Source: Psettodes erumei
Taxonomy: Eukaryota > Chordata > Actinopteri > Pleuronectiformes > Psettodidae
Assembly: GCA_016785225.1 (NCBI GenBank)
Contig: JAFBJZ010000912.1
Span: 124,001-188,000 of the forward strand
Direction: 5' to 3'
DNA length: 64,000 bases
Part shown: positions 1 to 20,389 of the stretch, one piece after another
Layout: every line of letters starts with the position of its first letter
Position numbering within the stretch: position 1 is the first letter of the stretch
Notes under the pieces: model-generated
Seen by the model: only the letters and a program-made list of their open reading frames with translations
Databases searched by the model: none
Told to the model about the DNA's origin: nothing
Translations under genes and position numbers: made by a program

Positions 1-8404
<8,404 letters not shown>

Positions 8405-8520
8405 ACTGCCGACACAGGTGACCCCCAAACACTGCTCTGCTGTTAGAAAGTGGGGCTACGCGGTCTCATGATGATGGGTCTCATGATTTTGTGAATGGCC
8501 GCTAGTGCTCATGGGAAATG
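8405..8520 (-). promoter_or_regulatory. washc4 5' UTR / proximal promoter region
   Basis: This is the sequence directly upstream of the washc4 start codon. No TATA box lies at a usual distance. A short direct repeat of TCTCATGAT occurs at about 8463-8487. The transcription start is not defined by sequence alone. Confidence 0.35.
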
Positions 8521-8680
8521 GAGTCCAGAGACGCGGGCTGACAGCGAATAGGTCGATGGATAGATAGCTGGAGTGCCTATATAATGTAAAATCGGTGATT
8601 GCATAAATTCATCCCCTTCAAGTATTTATTAGATGCTGAAGCTATCAACTCCTTCAGAGTAGTCATATATGTCTTGGTGC

Positions 8681-8714
8681 CCCCCCCCCCCACACACACA
8701 CACACACACACACT
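8681..8714. repeat. C-run plus (CA)n microsatellite
   Basis: A run of about ten C followed by about 11-12 CA units, in intergenic DNA. Confidence 0.88.
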
Positions 8715-9034
8715 CGTCTCCTTCTTGTATGGTCACTCTGTCTGTGAGGACAGCCTGCTTCAGGCAGATTTACACATGTGCCATACTCCTTCCTTTTCTT
8801 AATGGCAGACTTAATTGAACTCCAGGTATGTTCGATGACTTGGCAATCTTTTGTATCCCTCCCCTGCCTTATACTTTTCAATAAACTTTTGTCAGAGTAT
8901 TCTGGAGTGTTCTTTTATTTGCATGGTGTCACAAGCAACACGGATTAACCAGTATCTGGACCTTCCAGTGTTTATACTACAATCACAATCTGCACTCAGG
9001 TGATCTGCATTTCACTAATTGCGAGACTAATCGC

Positions 9035-9066
9035 ACGCGCACGCGCGTGTGTGTGTGTGTGTGTGT
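9035..9066. repeat. (CG)n(TG)n alternating purine-pyrimidine tract
   Basis: An alternating GCACGCGCACGCGCGTGTG core continues into TG repeats. This kind of sequence can adopt left-handed DNA, but no function is implied here. Confidence 0.8.
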
Positions 9067-9452
9067 CCATGATCCTCCTTTTAAATTATTCTGTCAGATT
9101 CTTCTGTCATGACATTGAAAGTTGTTGTCTATTTGTTTGTAATTGTACAAAAATGGCTGAGGCCCTTAAATTCTGTGTTAGGTTATATGGCATTGGTCCT
9201 TAAGAACTTGTTTCTACAAAAATAAGGTTAAGTAAAAAAAAAAAGACAAAACACTCAATATGAAGCACCAATAAGCATAACAACTAGGCAGTAAGTCACA
9301 GGCCAGCACCGGACTGCTCTTAATAAAGAACTGTCAAATATTTGCGTGATTGTGTTCTGCTCTCTTGTGTACGGGCCATACACAGGCTGTCAGTGTATTC
9401 AAATATGCATGCACAAGACGTGATATGGGGTTTAGAGAGTACAAGGTATGTG

Positions 9453-9478
9453 GTGTGTGTGTGTGTGTGTGTGTGTGT
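9453..9478. repeat. (TG)n microsatellite
   Basis: About 13 TG units in the washc4-slc41a2 intergenic region. Confidence 0.88.
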
Positions 9479-10728
9479 AGGAGGGGTCAGAGTAATGCCA
9501 CATTGAAGCACCATTCAGACGACAGAGGCCACAAGGAAGAGTCAAGGGCAGTTATAGAGTATGAGAATAGATGCCTCTTCTTCTCCTATGGTTTCACATT
9601 AAGGGTAAGACACTTTTTATTATACTATTCTCCTCTTAAATATAGACCAAATGTTGTTCAGAATATCACATAAAAAAGATTGCAAAGATGATAGGGAGAC
9701 AGCAACACACCAAGCGATACTAAGCATTGCAAATTAATTTGATACGAGAATTAGAATTCCATCTGCAGTTTTGGCCTCAACTCTTCCCTTCCCTTTACTT
9801 ACTTCTGAAAATCATATCAACATTAGCATTTTCTCAGAGTCAGCACTACATGAGATACTACTACTTATAGATAACATTAAACACAGATTAAAATAACTTA
9901 CTATGTTCTGTGGTGCTTAAAACTTTGCTGACCAATTTCACATGATGTAATAATGCTTATCTTTTTTTTACATCTAAAGTGTTGTTTCATAACTACCAAA
10001 CCACAGTTTAAAGTATAGTATATCTGAACATTAAAGTTACCATTCCTTCAAGCTTGTTCTACAGGATAAAGAAGATTATTGCCACATTCTGATCCACTGT
10101 TCCACAACATTTTGCAGATTGTGTCAAAAGGTTGATGCATATTGTACAATCCCTCTCTTATAAGTTGGTTTAAGTTTAAGTTGGTGACCTCAGCCTTTTC
10201 CTGCTTGATCATCTCTTAGGAATGTCAAATTTAGCACATAGTCTCAGTCAGACAACATAGCCTCAGTGCTGCTGATGGAAAACAGGCACAAAGAATGATA
10301 ATGCAGGCAATCTCCACCATCAGATGATTCTGGAACAGCCTTATGCAATGACTATACTACCTACATGCCAAAGGCTTGCACTTGAGTTTTCATGAATGTG
10401 AAAAAAAGTTTAGAGGTCCTGTTCCAGTTCCTCTTTATTAATGTAATACTGCACAGCATCCACCAACTCTGAATTGCTTTATATCTACTTCTGTGCAGAT
10501 TTTGTCATCACGTTTCAGGACATTTCTAGGGTGTGGTAGAAAGAGCACTACTGTTGCTGTTGTGTATTGTTTTGGTGACAGATGTTCTAACAGTTACAGC
10601 TCATTGTCAGTCTTTTTGATGATATGTACTCAAATCAAATCATTCTTCTCTTTAGGCCAACTGTGTCCAGTGTCAGGGGTTTTTCAGGAGCTGGAGCAGG
10701 AGGAGTAACATCCTGCCAACTTTATACC

Positions 10729-11504
10729 ATGGTTGTCCCAGAGCCACAGGATAAGCAACAGCCAACAAGCAGCTCTCTGGGAAGAAGCCCCAGCCAACAG
10801 TATAGATCAAACCTATCCGTAACCCAGCACTCTGGAGGTCCACAACATGTCAACTATGATGGGAATATTTTACCAGTCAACATCAGTCATGAACCAAGGG
10901 AATACGCTGAGACAGATTTCCTGCTACCCTGTAAACTCTACGGTGGGTCGAGACAAAGTGGATCCACGAGACCAGAGGATGCAGCTCGCTCGGGTGCACC
11001 TGCAGAGTCAGTCTGCTCCATGGTGTTGCAAATCCTGGTGCCATTTCTGCTGGCCGGGCTTGGGACAGTCTCTGCCGGGATGCTGCTGGATGTGGTCCAG
11101 GTGAGCAAACCACGTTGCATGCAGAGGAGGACACACAAGCCCTTAAGAGTTTAGATCCTATCCAATGTGAGATCATCATTTCCAGTCTATGGGGTCCCAT
11201 ATGTTGTGCTGTACTGAGATCAGATGACAATCATAAGATAAATAAAAATTGGTGTGTTTTTCAGCAAGCATCACCTCAAGTGACAATAAAGTGGATTTGT
11301 TGCACGTGCATGGTGTTGGTGTTGATTGTATTCTGCACTGTGTGTACGTGTGTTCATGGCAGAACTGGGACGTGTTCCAGGAAATCACAGAGATCTTTAT
11401 TCTGGTCCCTGCTGTATTAGGCATGAAGGGGAACCTGGAAATGACTCTGGCCTCAAGACTCTCCACTGCTGTGAGTGTGTACATGCACACATACACACAC
11501 ACAG

Positions 11505-11535
<31 letters not shown>

Positions 11536-14500
11536 GGACAATACAAAAACTTACTAACAGAGAGACTACAACTTCTTTCTCAGAATTATATTTTTGCCCT
11601 GTTGCATCCATGGGTGAGAAACTCCTCACAGACCTGTGAAGTGCACAGCCACATATCAGCCTGCAGTAAAATATTCTGCAGGACACATTAAAGGTAACAA
11701 CAGGGCAGCAAATCACATAATCTGGAATGATGTTTTCCTGCAAAAGGAGATAATATAATGGTTAAACATGATCATCGTTATCATTCATTGATGATAGCTT
11801 ATTCCTCTGTGCCACAGACCACTATTGTTGAAATCATTAAATGCTCTGGTTGACATGTTTCATATTGTATCCTCAGATAAAAATGAACAAATATGTCATT
11901 CGTTTCTGTTTGAGTTTTATTTATTTTTTTCATCAGAAAAGACACTTTAATTGTTCTATTTATGTCTGCTAATTAGTTTTCCTGAAATATTGTCAGAAGT
12001 GTTTGTCAGTCTATGGTTAATTTTGTGCTTTCACTGTTTATCTGACATGCATTGTAGCTTCTTCAGTGGCCCAAATCAATCTAACAAGTTGTTTTTATTT
12101 ACCATTTTTTTCTGTTTTACTTTTAAAAATGGGATTACATCATATCAAAATTAGTGGTGCCTCTGCAAAGATAAAAAATGATTTCTTAAAACATATTCAA
12201 TATCATGTCATGTGAACCTGTTTAACATTATGAACAATATTAATCTATCAAGATTCAAACTTACTCTTGACCTTGGAAACATCAGTTGACAAAACACCCA
12301 TGATCATTTGATGTTGCCAGATGAACACAGGAAAAATGGAACCTGCCAGAGAAAAGTGGACGTTGATTGCTGGGAACTTGGCACTCAAACAGGTACATTA
12401 CTTTCATTTGAAAAAAACAACTCTATGACTAATTATATGATTGCATCTTGCAGTGAAACACTTTTGCATCATTACCTGTTGATTATTGTACTCCAGTCTA
12501 CTGAAACTTTTGGGTATTTATCACAGCCACTCTTGTTTTACAGCTGCAAGCCACAGTGCTGGGACTGTTAGCTGCCCTCATGGCCACAGTCTTGGGCTGG
12601 ATGGCAGAAGGGAAGATGCCCTTCAATCATGTAGCGCTTTTGTGTTCAACCAGTGTTTCTACAGCATTTGTGGCTTCATTGCTGCAAGGTAACAACACAA
12701 TCTGCCATCACTTATTGACCTTGTCATTTCCTTGGGTGTGAAAAGCAAAAATAAGACACACAGCACCCTTAAATCTGTCCAAACATTTTGATGTTGCAGT
12801 GTCTAGACCGAGTATTGGTTACATGAACATTATAGTTCCTCACCTTTCCCTTGTTCTTATTTGGTTAAATGAACTGTTCTTCATGACAAAAAATATTCTA
12901 GAAATGGCAGAAACAAACAACCAAACATCCTTACAAATAGAATGAGCTCCCTCAGCACTTCTTTAGTGTCACCATATACAAGTTTTACCTTGTCTTTAAC
13001 TCTCTCCAGGTGTCATCATGGTGTTGGTGATCATTGGCTCCAAACGACTGGGAATGAATCCTGATAATGTGGCAACACCCATGGCAGCCAGCTTTGGTGA
13101 TCTCATCACTCTTGCCTTGCTGGCCTGCTGTGGTCAGTGGTTCTATTCTTTCTCAGGTAAAAGAGGATGAAGAGAAGAAGATGGTCTGTGAGACAAACAC
13201 ACTCACACACAAAGTGAAGAATGAGTCAGAGTTTGTGCAGTTTTAACTTTTACCAACAGGTGGCGCTTGTCACCCTTGTACTACAAAGATATGAAAATAT
13301 GAGGTATGAAGGTGAGTGCAGGTATAAAAAATAAATTAAAAATACTAACTCTTTCTCTTGACAGAACTGTATCCTTATGTGCTGTACCTGGTGGATCTGT
13401 TGATATTGTGCCTGATCCCTCTCTGGGTGGTCATCTCTTCCAAACACCCAGCCAGTCAAATTCTACTCCGCACAGGCTGGGAACCAATCATTACGGCAAT
13501 GATGATCAGCAGGTACTCCCCTCCACCTTACAGTTACAGTTACAGACTCTTATTCAATTGACTTAGTTCCTGTCCATTTAGAAGTTTGACATTTATAAAT
13601 GCATGACTCATCATAACACTCAAATTATTGTCAAAATGTTGTTTTTACCAGGGTGATTTTTTGTTTAAAAACAATGATACCCCCATGTTATTCACATGCT
13701 GAGCTACATTATATGCATACCCATATATTCTGTACTGTATTACATTAACGTCTGTTTTTTTTTTAGAATCATACTATTGAAGAATTGATTTAAATAGTTT
13801 GGATATGATTTGACAAGGATACAAAATCTTTAGCAAATAGCACAGGCAGTCTAGCAAAAGTACAAAGTAAGTAAAAGGCATGCATATTTACACACATGGT
13901 GATATTTAAAAGCTTTCTTGTTGTCTGGTTGTTCACTCCCTCATCGGGAATCACACTTCTTTCCTGCTCAGATCCCAGACTTTTTCAAAGAGCCTGTTAA
14001 TGTGTTAAAGTGCCCATAATATGAAGAACATATCTTGGTTTTCCTTGTTTTAGTATTGGAGGACTTATTCTGGACAAGTCTGTGTCAGATCCAAACTTGG
14101 CAGGAATCATAGTTTATGCTCCAGTCATAAATGGTGAGTTTTGATTTTTTCTGTAGTTTTATTTTTTTGGAAACAGATCTTTGAATTAATACTGCAGTGG
14201 TTAAATCCTCTGAGCATATGGTGATACAAATCACCATCCTTTCAACTCCCAGTGACCTTATATGAAATCCTGTTCACACAAACACAACACATTCTTGAAT
14301 TCTTGAAGAAGAGAAAGCATAGGAGGAAAATTTGACAGTGTATCAGTTATTATTGAGAATAAAAAGTATTGAGAAGAATACAAGCAATATCTCTTCAGCC
14401 AAAACAGACTTCTGTACACTGGTGTGTCAAGGAGGCCTGACAAAAAGTGTTACAATGTGCTAGAATTTACTATAAGTGCACTTAAAATGTATAACCTATG

Positions 14501-16448
14501 TACATATCACTTTGGATTTATGGGAAGCTTTGGTAGATGTGATAGAAATTTCTCAAATATTTACAGTATATCATTGGTTAACTTCAGAATCACCTTAACT
14601 TATCTTTTAGGAGATGCAAATCTAGGACTGCAATGATGTCAGGTTCAAACAACCTAAAACATTATTAAAACACACACAAAGAGAGAAAACACAGAGTTAG
14701 AGTTCTTTTACTCGCGAGGAGAACGGACGGAGACGTGTTCAGTTACAATCTCCAAACCGCTCTGAATCCGTTCCGCCGTCTCCTCTCTTTTTATTTTCTT
14801 AGGGTGGTCCCTAGTTACAAAACGATTTCAGCCTCTAAAGGATGGGGGTCACACAGGCTGCAATCTTCAGATTATCCTCATCTGTTAAGGGCTGGTATCC
14901 TTATCAGTGTTGTTAGTCGCATACTCCTCCAAACAACCCTCCTGTTCTTGTAGGGGGGTCTCCTGTTCCTCTTCTTCAAAGGCTGTTTGACCCCGTGCCT
15001 CATCCTTGAGCCTGCAAGGGAGGCTGTAAAGATTCTAAGAAAAACAGCCTGCCCAACATTCCTCACAGAAACAAGCACACACACAGATATAACTCTCAAA
15101 CAGTATAAGCAAATGTAAGATAACTTTTATGTACAATTATTCCAACAAATGATAAATGAATAATGTACATATATAACACAGCACCACTGAGGTTCCAGTA
15201 TCACTCCTGAATGTGTAACCCAACTGGGGACACAGGTGAAGCTGAGCCTCAGTGAAATATAATTCAGGTCTGATCACAAAGAAGGTGGTGGCCTTTGATT
15301 ATTTAATTTTTTCATGCAGTACCCTTTTTTTCCTCCTCAGGTATTGGAGGAAACCTTGTCTCCATACAGTCTAGTCGTATTTCTACTAATCTGCACTTGA
15401 AATTCTCACCTGGAGATGTCCCCGAGGAACGTAGGAACTGCTACAACCCTTGTCGCACTTTCTTTGGTTCAGGTGAGGATCAAAAGCTCAAATTGTTTAA
15501 ATCAAGGTGTTGTGTTGCCCCTTCACCTGATACACACAAACCATAAACACACACAAACTTTCTGATATTCAGTTCTGTCGTGGCAGGAGCAAACCATCGA
15601 TCTGCCCAGATTCTGCTACTCCTGGTCATCCCTGGTCAGTTGGTCTTTTTATACACCATCCACCTGATGAAAGGAGGCCACACTTTCCCAAGTGCCCTCT
15701 TAACCATCGCCTTCTTGTCTGCTTCCCTGATTCAGGTGAGTCAGACTCAACGCAATTTCAAATTTTATTTATGTAGCACCAAATCACAGCATGCATTGGC
15801 TGGTGCAGTCAGCTCTGTCCTTGTGGCCTCGACAACAGCAACAATAATAGCTGAGTAGTTGCCAGATAGGGTTCCTGAAGCTTCGGACACAGAATAGGGA
15901 AAGACAGAGAGAGGATAAAGAGGAAAAGCACCAACTACAAGAAAGGGAAGAAACTGTAGTATAATTTCTCTCTAAAGACTTGTGATATGCTGGAAAGGAT
16001 GAAATGCAATGCTAGATAAATGATGGTCTATAGGCGTGAACAAATACAACACAAGAGAGATGCTTTTTTCCTGAGCTGATCTGAACATTACTAAAATTTC
16101 TTAGAATTGGGGTCCAGTGCCTGGAACTTTGCTCCAAGACACAAAAATACTGTAGACAATAAGACAAGGCCAATGACATGTAGTAATGAGATATAAATAC
16201 ATCTAAAAAGAGAGACGGAGGGAGAAACATCATCACTCTTTTACAATAAATCTCATGTGTCTGTCTCTCAGGTCTTCTCCCTGCTCTGTATAGCTGACTG
16301 TATGGTCCACTGGCTATGGCGGAGGCGTAAGGACCCTGATAGTTACTCGATACCCTACCTCACAGCCCTCGGAGACCTTCTGGGGACTGCTCTCCTCTCT
16401 CTTGCCTTTCTTATGCTGTGGTGTGTTGGTGACTCAGGCAGTGTATAA
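10729..16448 (+). CDS. slc41a2: SLC41A2-like magnesium transporter, 10 coding exons
   Basis: This is an MgtE-type membrane carrier of Mg2+ (plasma or endomembrane) of the solute carrier 41 family. Coding exons: 10729-11100 (exon opens at 10656), 11363-11470, 12321-12392, 12544-12688, 13010-13156, 13365-13512, 14054-14133, 15341-15472, 15587-15735 and 16272-16448, all in phase, giving 509 aa. The first membrane segment at about residues 102-124 ([20 protein letters not shown]) fits human SLC41A2 better than A1 or A3. The two family signatures are present: [18 protein letters not shown] in exon 2 and [17 protein letters not shown] at about 355-372. The end, [16 protein letters not shown], is conserved, but the tail closes with GDSGSV instead of the usual acidic ending. 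The cytosolic N-terminus is shorter than in human (573 aa). The first in-exon Met (10729) was chosen, but the frame is open back to the acceptor, so an upstream exon could lengthen it. Divergent neighbour: washc4, also linked in human. Confidence 0.93.
11482..11534. repeat. (CA)n microsatellite in slc41a2 intron 2
   Basis: A compound CA tract starting about 12 bp after the exon 2 donor (11470/11471). Confidence 0.9.
14637..15147 (-). mobile_element. Solo LTR (LTR-B), 511 bp, in slc41a2 intron 7
   Basis: On the minus strand the element begins TGTTGGAATAATTG and ends GTTTGAACCTGACA, giving TG...CA termini. It is flanked on both sides by the 5-bp duplication aatga (14632-14636 and 15148-15152). 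Minus-strand AATAAA lies within AGAAAATAAAAAGAGAGG. No internal or coding region is attached, so it is a solo LTR left by recombination. It is antisense to the host gene. A 5-bp duplication fits a Gypsy or ERV-type integrase; the family is not identified. Confidence 0.8.
15757..15850. repeat. Common fish dispersed repeat fragment
   Basis: The motif ATTTTATTTATGTAGCACC followed by AAATCACA resembles a short sequence seen very often in teleost genomes near retroposon tails. It lies in slc41a2 intron 9. The class is not certain. Confidence 0.4.
15976..16155. repeat. Dispersed repeat R2/R3 copy in slc41a2 intron 9
   Basis: It contains CTTGTGATATGCTGGAAAGG (related copies at 25458, 25812 and 29984). 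The following block, about 16060-16150 with TGATCTGAACATTACTAAAA, recurs at about 30605-30700 and, inverted, at 16795-16870. It looks like a multi-copy mobile-element fragment whose ends are not resolved. Confidence 0.6.
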
Positions 16449-17898
16449 CCTCAAACAATAGGCTCGCGGAAGGTAAAACAATTGATACAAGGACAACAAA
16501 ACTGAATTGACTGATCATCAAAGGCAATCACCCATGTATTCTTACTTTTTGTCTTATCCTCTTTGTCATCACAAATCCCATCATTACACTGTTACCACAG
16601 TTTATTCTCCTGACAATATCAAAGGTTTCTGAAACCCACCCCCCATCTTTGCAAGCAGTACAATACACTTTCCTGGCTCATAGGAAGTTGATCCAGACGC
16701 TGAGTTCTGCCAATGTTTCATAGTCAACCTGTCAGATACATGGTGTGGTAGATGGAATGAATGCATTAACTGGGAACATGTGTTTGTATAAAATCTTTAT
16801 GTGTCTTGGGAGCAAAGTCCCAGAACACTGGACCACAATTTAAAGATATTTCAGCAAAAGTTCAGATCAGCTCAGGAAAAAACTTCTCATTGGTGTCCAA
16901 ACAAATCAGGAGTCGAAGTTCTGGGCAGCAAAAAAATGTAATGCCTGCAAAAAAGGAGAGATGTTCACAGTGTACACTACCTGAAGAGAGCTTTGCACTG
17001 TACTGGCATGTGTCCCATCTTTTATACTTGTGTGTTGCATTTGTTAATGCCTATAGACCAACCCTTTTAACATTTGCTTTAGCCTATAACACTACACCAT
17101 TATAATTTTCTGGACATCCATTGTTGCGGAGCTTCTAATGTCGTGGAAATTGTCTGAAGAAGATAGCACTCTGGACACATAAAAGATACTAGAAAGGGTT
17201 AAAGTATTAGAGTATATTGTAATTACAATAGGAAATCAACAATACCTCAGCACATGTAGTGGAAAGGAGGATCTCAAACTTACAACAGCAAAACATTCAT
17301 CCTTTATAGCATCTTTAAAGGTCATGGTCTATCATACGATTGGCTGGTTTCCCAAAGTTAAAAACATTCTTGTCCACTTGGCAAAATCCTCATCTGTGAT
17401 GATCATAAATGTTCACACAGTTGTCCAAGCTATACATATGTAAGTAAGAACAGTGGGCGTCATGCTGTGGCGCCAGTCAAATATGTAGCGTCTTCCTTTC
17501 ATGGTAACTCTGAGACGCTGGTGTCACCTAAATCACAGGAAGGAGAAAGTAATACCCTCAACAGAAACACTATCTTTGTGACTAGAAGTAACTCAGTAAG
17601 CAAGTTGAACAACTAACCATTATGAATTAATGATCAACTAATAACTTTACTTCCACACTAGGTACTGTGGAAGAAAAATAATTCCTCAGCTCCAGAGTTG
17701 TGGCTGGTTCAGATTTGTTTCATTCACATTATTCTAGCCTATAGACCAGTACATAACACCAGTATAATTTTCCATATGTAAACTGTTGTGGGGCCTTGAA
17801 GTACTTTCCTGGGAGTATGCCAAGACATGTCATGACATGTCCATCGTTCATTTTACACCATTATTTTGAGAATCCTTCCTGCCACTAAGTTTTGCTTC
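16449..17898. other. slc41a2 3' flank with inverted repeat copies
   Basis: This non-coding stretch follows the slc41a2 stop. The segment 16795-17065 is an inverted relative of 16020-16150, 25680-25800 and 30571-30705. No convincing slc41a2 poly(A) signal was seen directly after the stop, so the true mRNA end is uncertain. Confidence 0.5.
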
Positions 17899-18252
17899 TG
17901 TGGTATCTCAAGATCACATATGTGGTGTGTGTCAGCATAAACATCCTGAGGTATGTTACGTCAGAGACCCCAGGGACAAAAGTTAGGGTCCATAGTTGAA
18001 GGGACGTAAAGTATTGTCTGTGACTGAGGATTTCCAGAAGTTTACTAGATGTTTACCACAAACAACCTGACTATATAAGTGAGTACTCAGAGCTGTTTTG
18101 GGAGAGATTCACATTGGTCCCGAATCCTCCAAGCAGTCCATGGTGCTTGTCTTGACGCTGAACTTCTTGTAATAAACCTCTATATACAAGCAAGACGGTG
18201 TCAGCAGAGATTCCTTCATCATCTTCACATCATCGCAACTCAAGAAACCACA
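17899..18252 (+). mobile_element. Solo LTR, family LTR-A, copy 1
   Basis: It starts TGTGGTATCTCAAGAT and ends AAGAAACCACA, with short inverted TGTGGT/ACCACA termini. It has the U3-R-U5 layout of a retroviral LTR: TATATAAG at 18072-18079, then AATAAA at 18171-18176 and a U5 with CAAGCAAGACGGTGTCAG. The flanks cttc and cctc are a near-match for a 4-bp target duplication. No coding region is attached. Confidence 0.75.
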
Positions 18253-18265
18253 CCTCTCTTTTTGC

Positions 18266-18505
18266 ACCCTTATTTCTTAATTATCTCTTGTGGTCTTTTT
18301 AAAAAAATAAGGTTAAACAAGTGCGCTTGTGATTACAATCCATTATCAATGTGTGCGTAAGGATATACATGTGTGCATGTTGTCCTCTATCAGGGAGAAG
18401 TGTGTGTGTGGGGGGTACACTCTTGCCGGGGAGAGGCGTGCTTCCGAAACATGTTCCTCAGTCAACATGACTTCTGCAGGTGGACTTGGGAGGACACCAG
18501 AGTGC
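18266..18505 (+). repeat. Dispersed repeat, inverted partner at 26111-26375
   Basis: Shared blocks include TTTCTTAATTAT, GTGTGCGTAAGGATATACAT and CCGAAACATGTTCCTCAGT, in the same order on the opposite strand at 26111-26375. It lies just downstream of LTR-A copy 1. No coding potential is evident and the class is unknown. Confidence 0.65.
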
Positions 18506-18562
18506 AGGCCACCTGCTGGTAACCACTAGAGCCTGTGACCGGACTCTCACCTTGGAGCTTTA

Positions 18563-18809
18563 GGAACTTTTAGCATTCTTCAAGTCTTTGCAGAGTAAGG
18601 CGATCCGTGCGCACATGTTGTAAAACATCAAATGTGAAGGATGCTGGCGTCCGATGTCTGCCACAAACAGACTGCTATTCAGGAAATCCTGACGGAACCT
18701 TTAGCATTCTTCAGGTCTTTTCACGGCAATGCGAGCCGGACGCACATGTTGTAAAACATCTAATGTGAAGGATGCTGGCATCCGATGTCTGCCACAAACA
18801 GACTGCTAT
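18563..18809. repeat. 131-bp tandem duplication (two units)
   Basis: Units at 18563-18678 and 18694-18809 align with a constant 131-bp offset and few substitutions. Both contain TAGCATTCTTCA, ATGTTGTAAAACATC and CGATGTCTGCCACAAACAGA. The two copies have drifted only slightly. Confidence 0.85.
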
Positions 18810-20295
18810 GCAAGTCAACAGGTGTACCACTGTAATATACTTCATTAAATCACAAAACCGAAAGTATCTGTTTAAAAGATGTTGAGAGGATGAAGAAAAA
18901 AAAAGAGACAAAGAACTGGTATTCCCGCTTAAATGCACCGCCAACCAAATCTTAAGCATGTCAGTCAGAGTTCATTAGTTGCTGCCAAAGTCCATAACTG
19001 TGTGAACAACAGTTATCCAACAATACCCTGTTCAGCAGTGTGTGAGGTAACCACACATTGCTTAACTTTCAAGTTAGCTCTACAAGTACTCAAGGCGGAT
19101 GGAATACTTCCACTAACAGCTAATCCTTCAATATCAGGTCTTCCTGCTGTGAGATTAAGATGTTATACCTCGCAGCCTGTGTCCAGATTCATAGTGAAAA
19201 TAAATAGAAAATTGTATGTGACTCAGTGGACAGTGATTGCTTTCAATTTATGGTTATGTTCTGTTGCTGAAGATTAAACTGGAGAAGTTGTGAAAGGCTA
19301 GGGTGACTGCAAGAGTTTGGGAGGTTGTGAAATAACAAGGAAGTTAGTGAACATGGCCAAGCAGGCCAAGAATGAATAAATAATTGAATCAATCATGAAT
19401 AAATGAGCTGAACCACGAATGTAAAGATTGGTGCTGAATCCTCAAAAAAACCCCAACATAATAACCAAAAGAAACTCCAGTCAAGTCTCAAACTGCAATG
19501 AAACAACTGAGACGGCATGATGGAAATATATAATTTTTTGTGTCTCATGTATCAAGGTTACAGTCTTCACATGTCTGATGGCCTCACCATCTCTTGAGTG
19601 AAGCTAACGCTTCAGCAGTTCACTGATAGACAGAATGTCATGTTTCACAGCATACTGAAGACATATATTTACTGTGAATGTGTTAAACAACATGTGCGAA
19701 TGTTGTTTTGTCTACTGCAACAGACCTTACTGATTGAATAGAGAAGTTTCCTCTGTCTCCTGGTATGTAAACCAATTCTAACCAGTTATGTTATCTTATA
19801 GTTCTAGACTATACAAGGATACACATTGCATAATACGAGCACAGTGGAAAAGTACAGAACAGGAACATAAGTTCAGCAGAAAAACCCAATATCTTTGAAA
19901 CAATACCAATTATATCAATGGTTATACAACAGTACTCAGGATTACATTCTGTCAGCAAGGAGGGTATCTGTGATACCCTTTTGTTAGGGAGGCATGTGCT
20001 GTCATTGAGGTGTGGGCATGGAAAGCATAATTTTCCGTCAGTGAGTATGGTTACAATGAGTGCACCTGTGGCACATGGATTACATGAGCATGCTGCATAT
20101 TGTACCTACTACTTAACACATCATTATACATATATACCCTTATCAACATCTAGAATTGCAATTTAACCTTCTCAGCAAGTCTTGTGAAGAAAAATTATAC
20201 TACATTGTGATGCGACTCAGGATGAGTCGCACCAGGAGTGGCTGCTAGGTGTGTTGTTACCCTAACGGCCCATTTTGTGAGGTGTAAATCGCCTG
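18810..20295. other. Non-coding stretch, no gene seen
   Basis: AT-rich DNA between repeat fragments. Short open frames here lack splice context or recognisable motifs. Nothing further is supported. Confidence 0.4.
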
Positions 20296-20386
20296 CGAAG
20301 CCTTCGACCCTGGGGTCTCTGACCTCAGGATATTTATGCTGACACACCATATATGGGATCTTAAGACACCACACCTCCTCCACACA
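20296..20386 (-). mobile_element. LTR-A 5' fragment (truncated)
   Basis: Read on the minus strand it begins TGTGGTGTCTTAAGATCCC and continues through GTCAGCATAAATATCCTGAGG to CAGAGACCCCAGGGTCGAAG, matching the first ~85 bp of LTR-A. It then switches to unrelated sequence, so it is a broken copy. Confidence 0.65.
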
Positions 20387-20389
20387 GAT

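Larger units (their letters stand above)
8521..10728. other. washc4-slc41a2 divergent intergenic region
   Basis: The two genes are transcribed away from each other. The stretch is AT-rich and has microsatellites at 8681-8714, 9035-9066 and 9453-9478. No conserved coding exon was seen. A 5' non-coding exon of slc41a2 probably lies here, because the first recognised exon begins at a splice acceptor (10655/10656). Confidence 0.6.

Noticed and set aside
10624..10731. Earlier Met at 10624 as the slc41a2 start
   Set aside because: That Met precedes a clear splice acceptor (CTTTAG at 10650-10655) and encodes a non-conserved stretch; it is probably intronic. The Met at 10729 is the first inside the exon.
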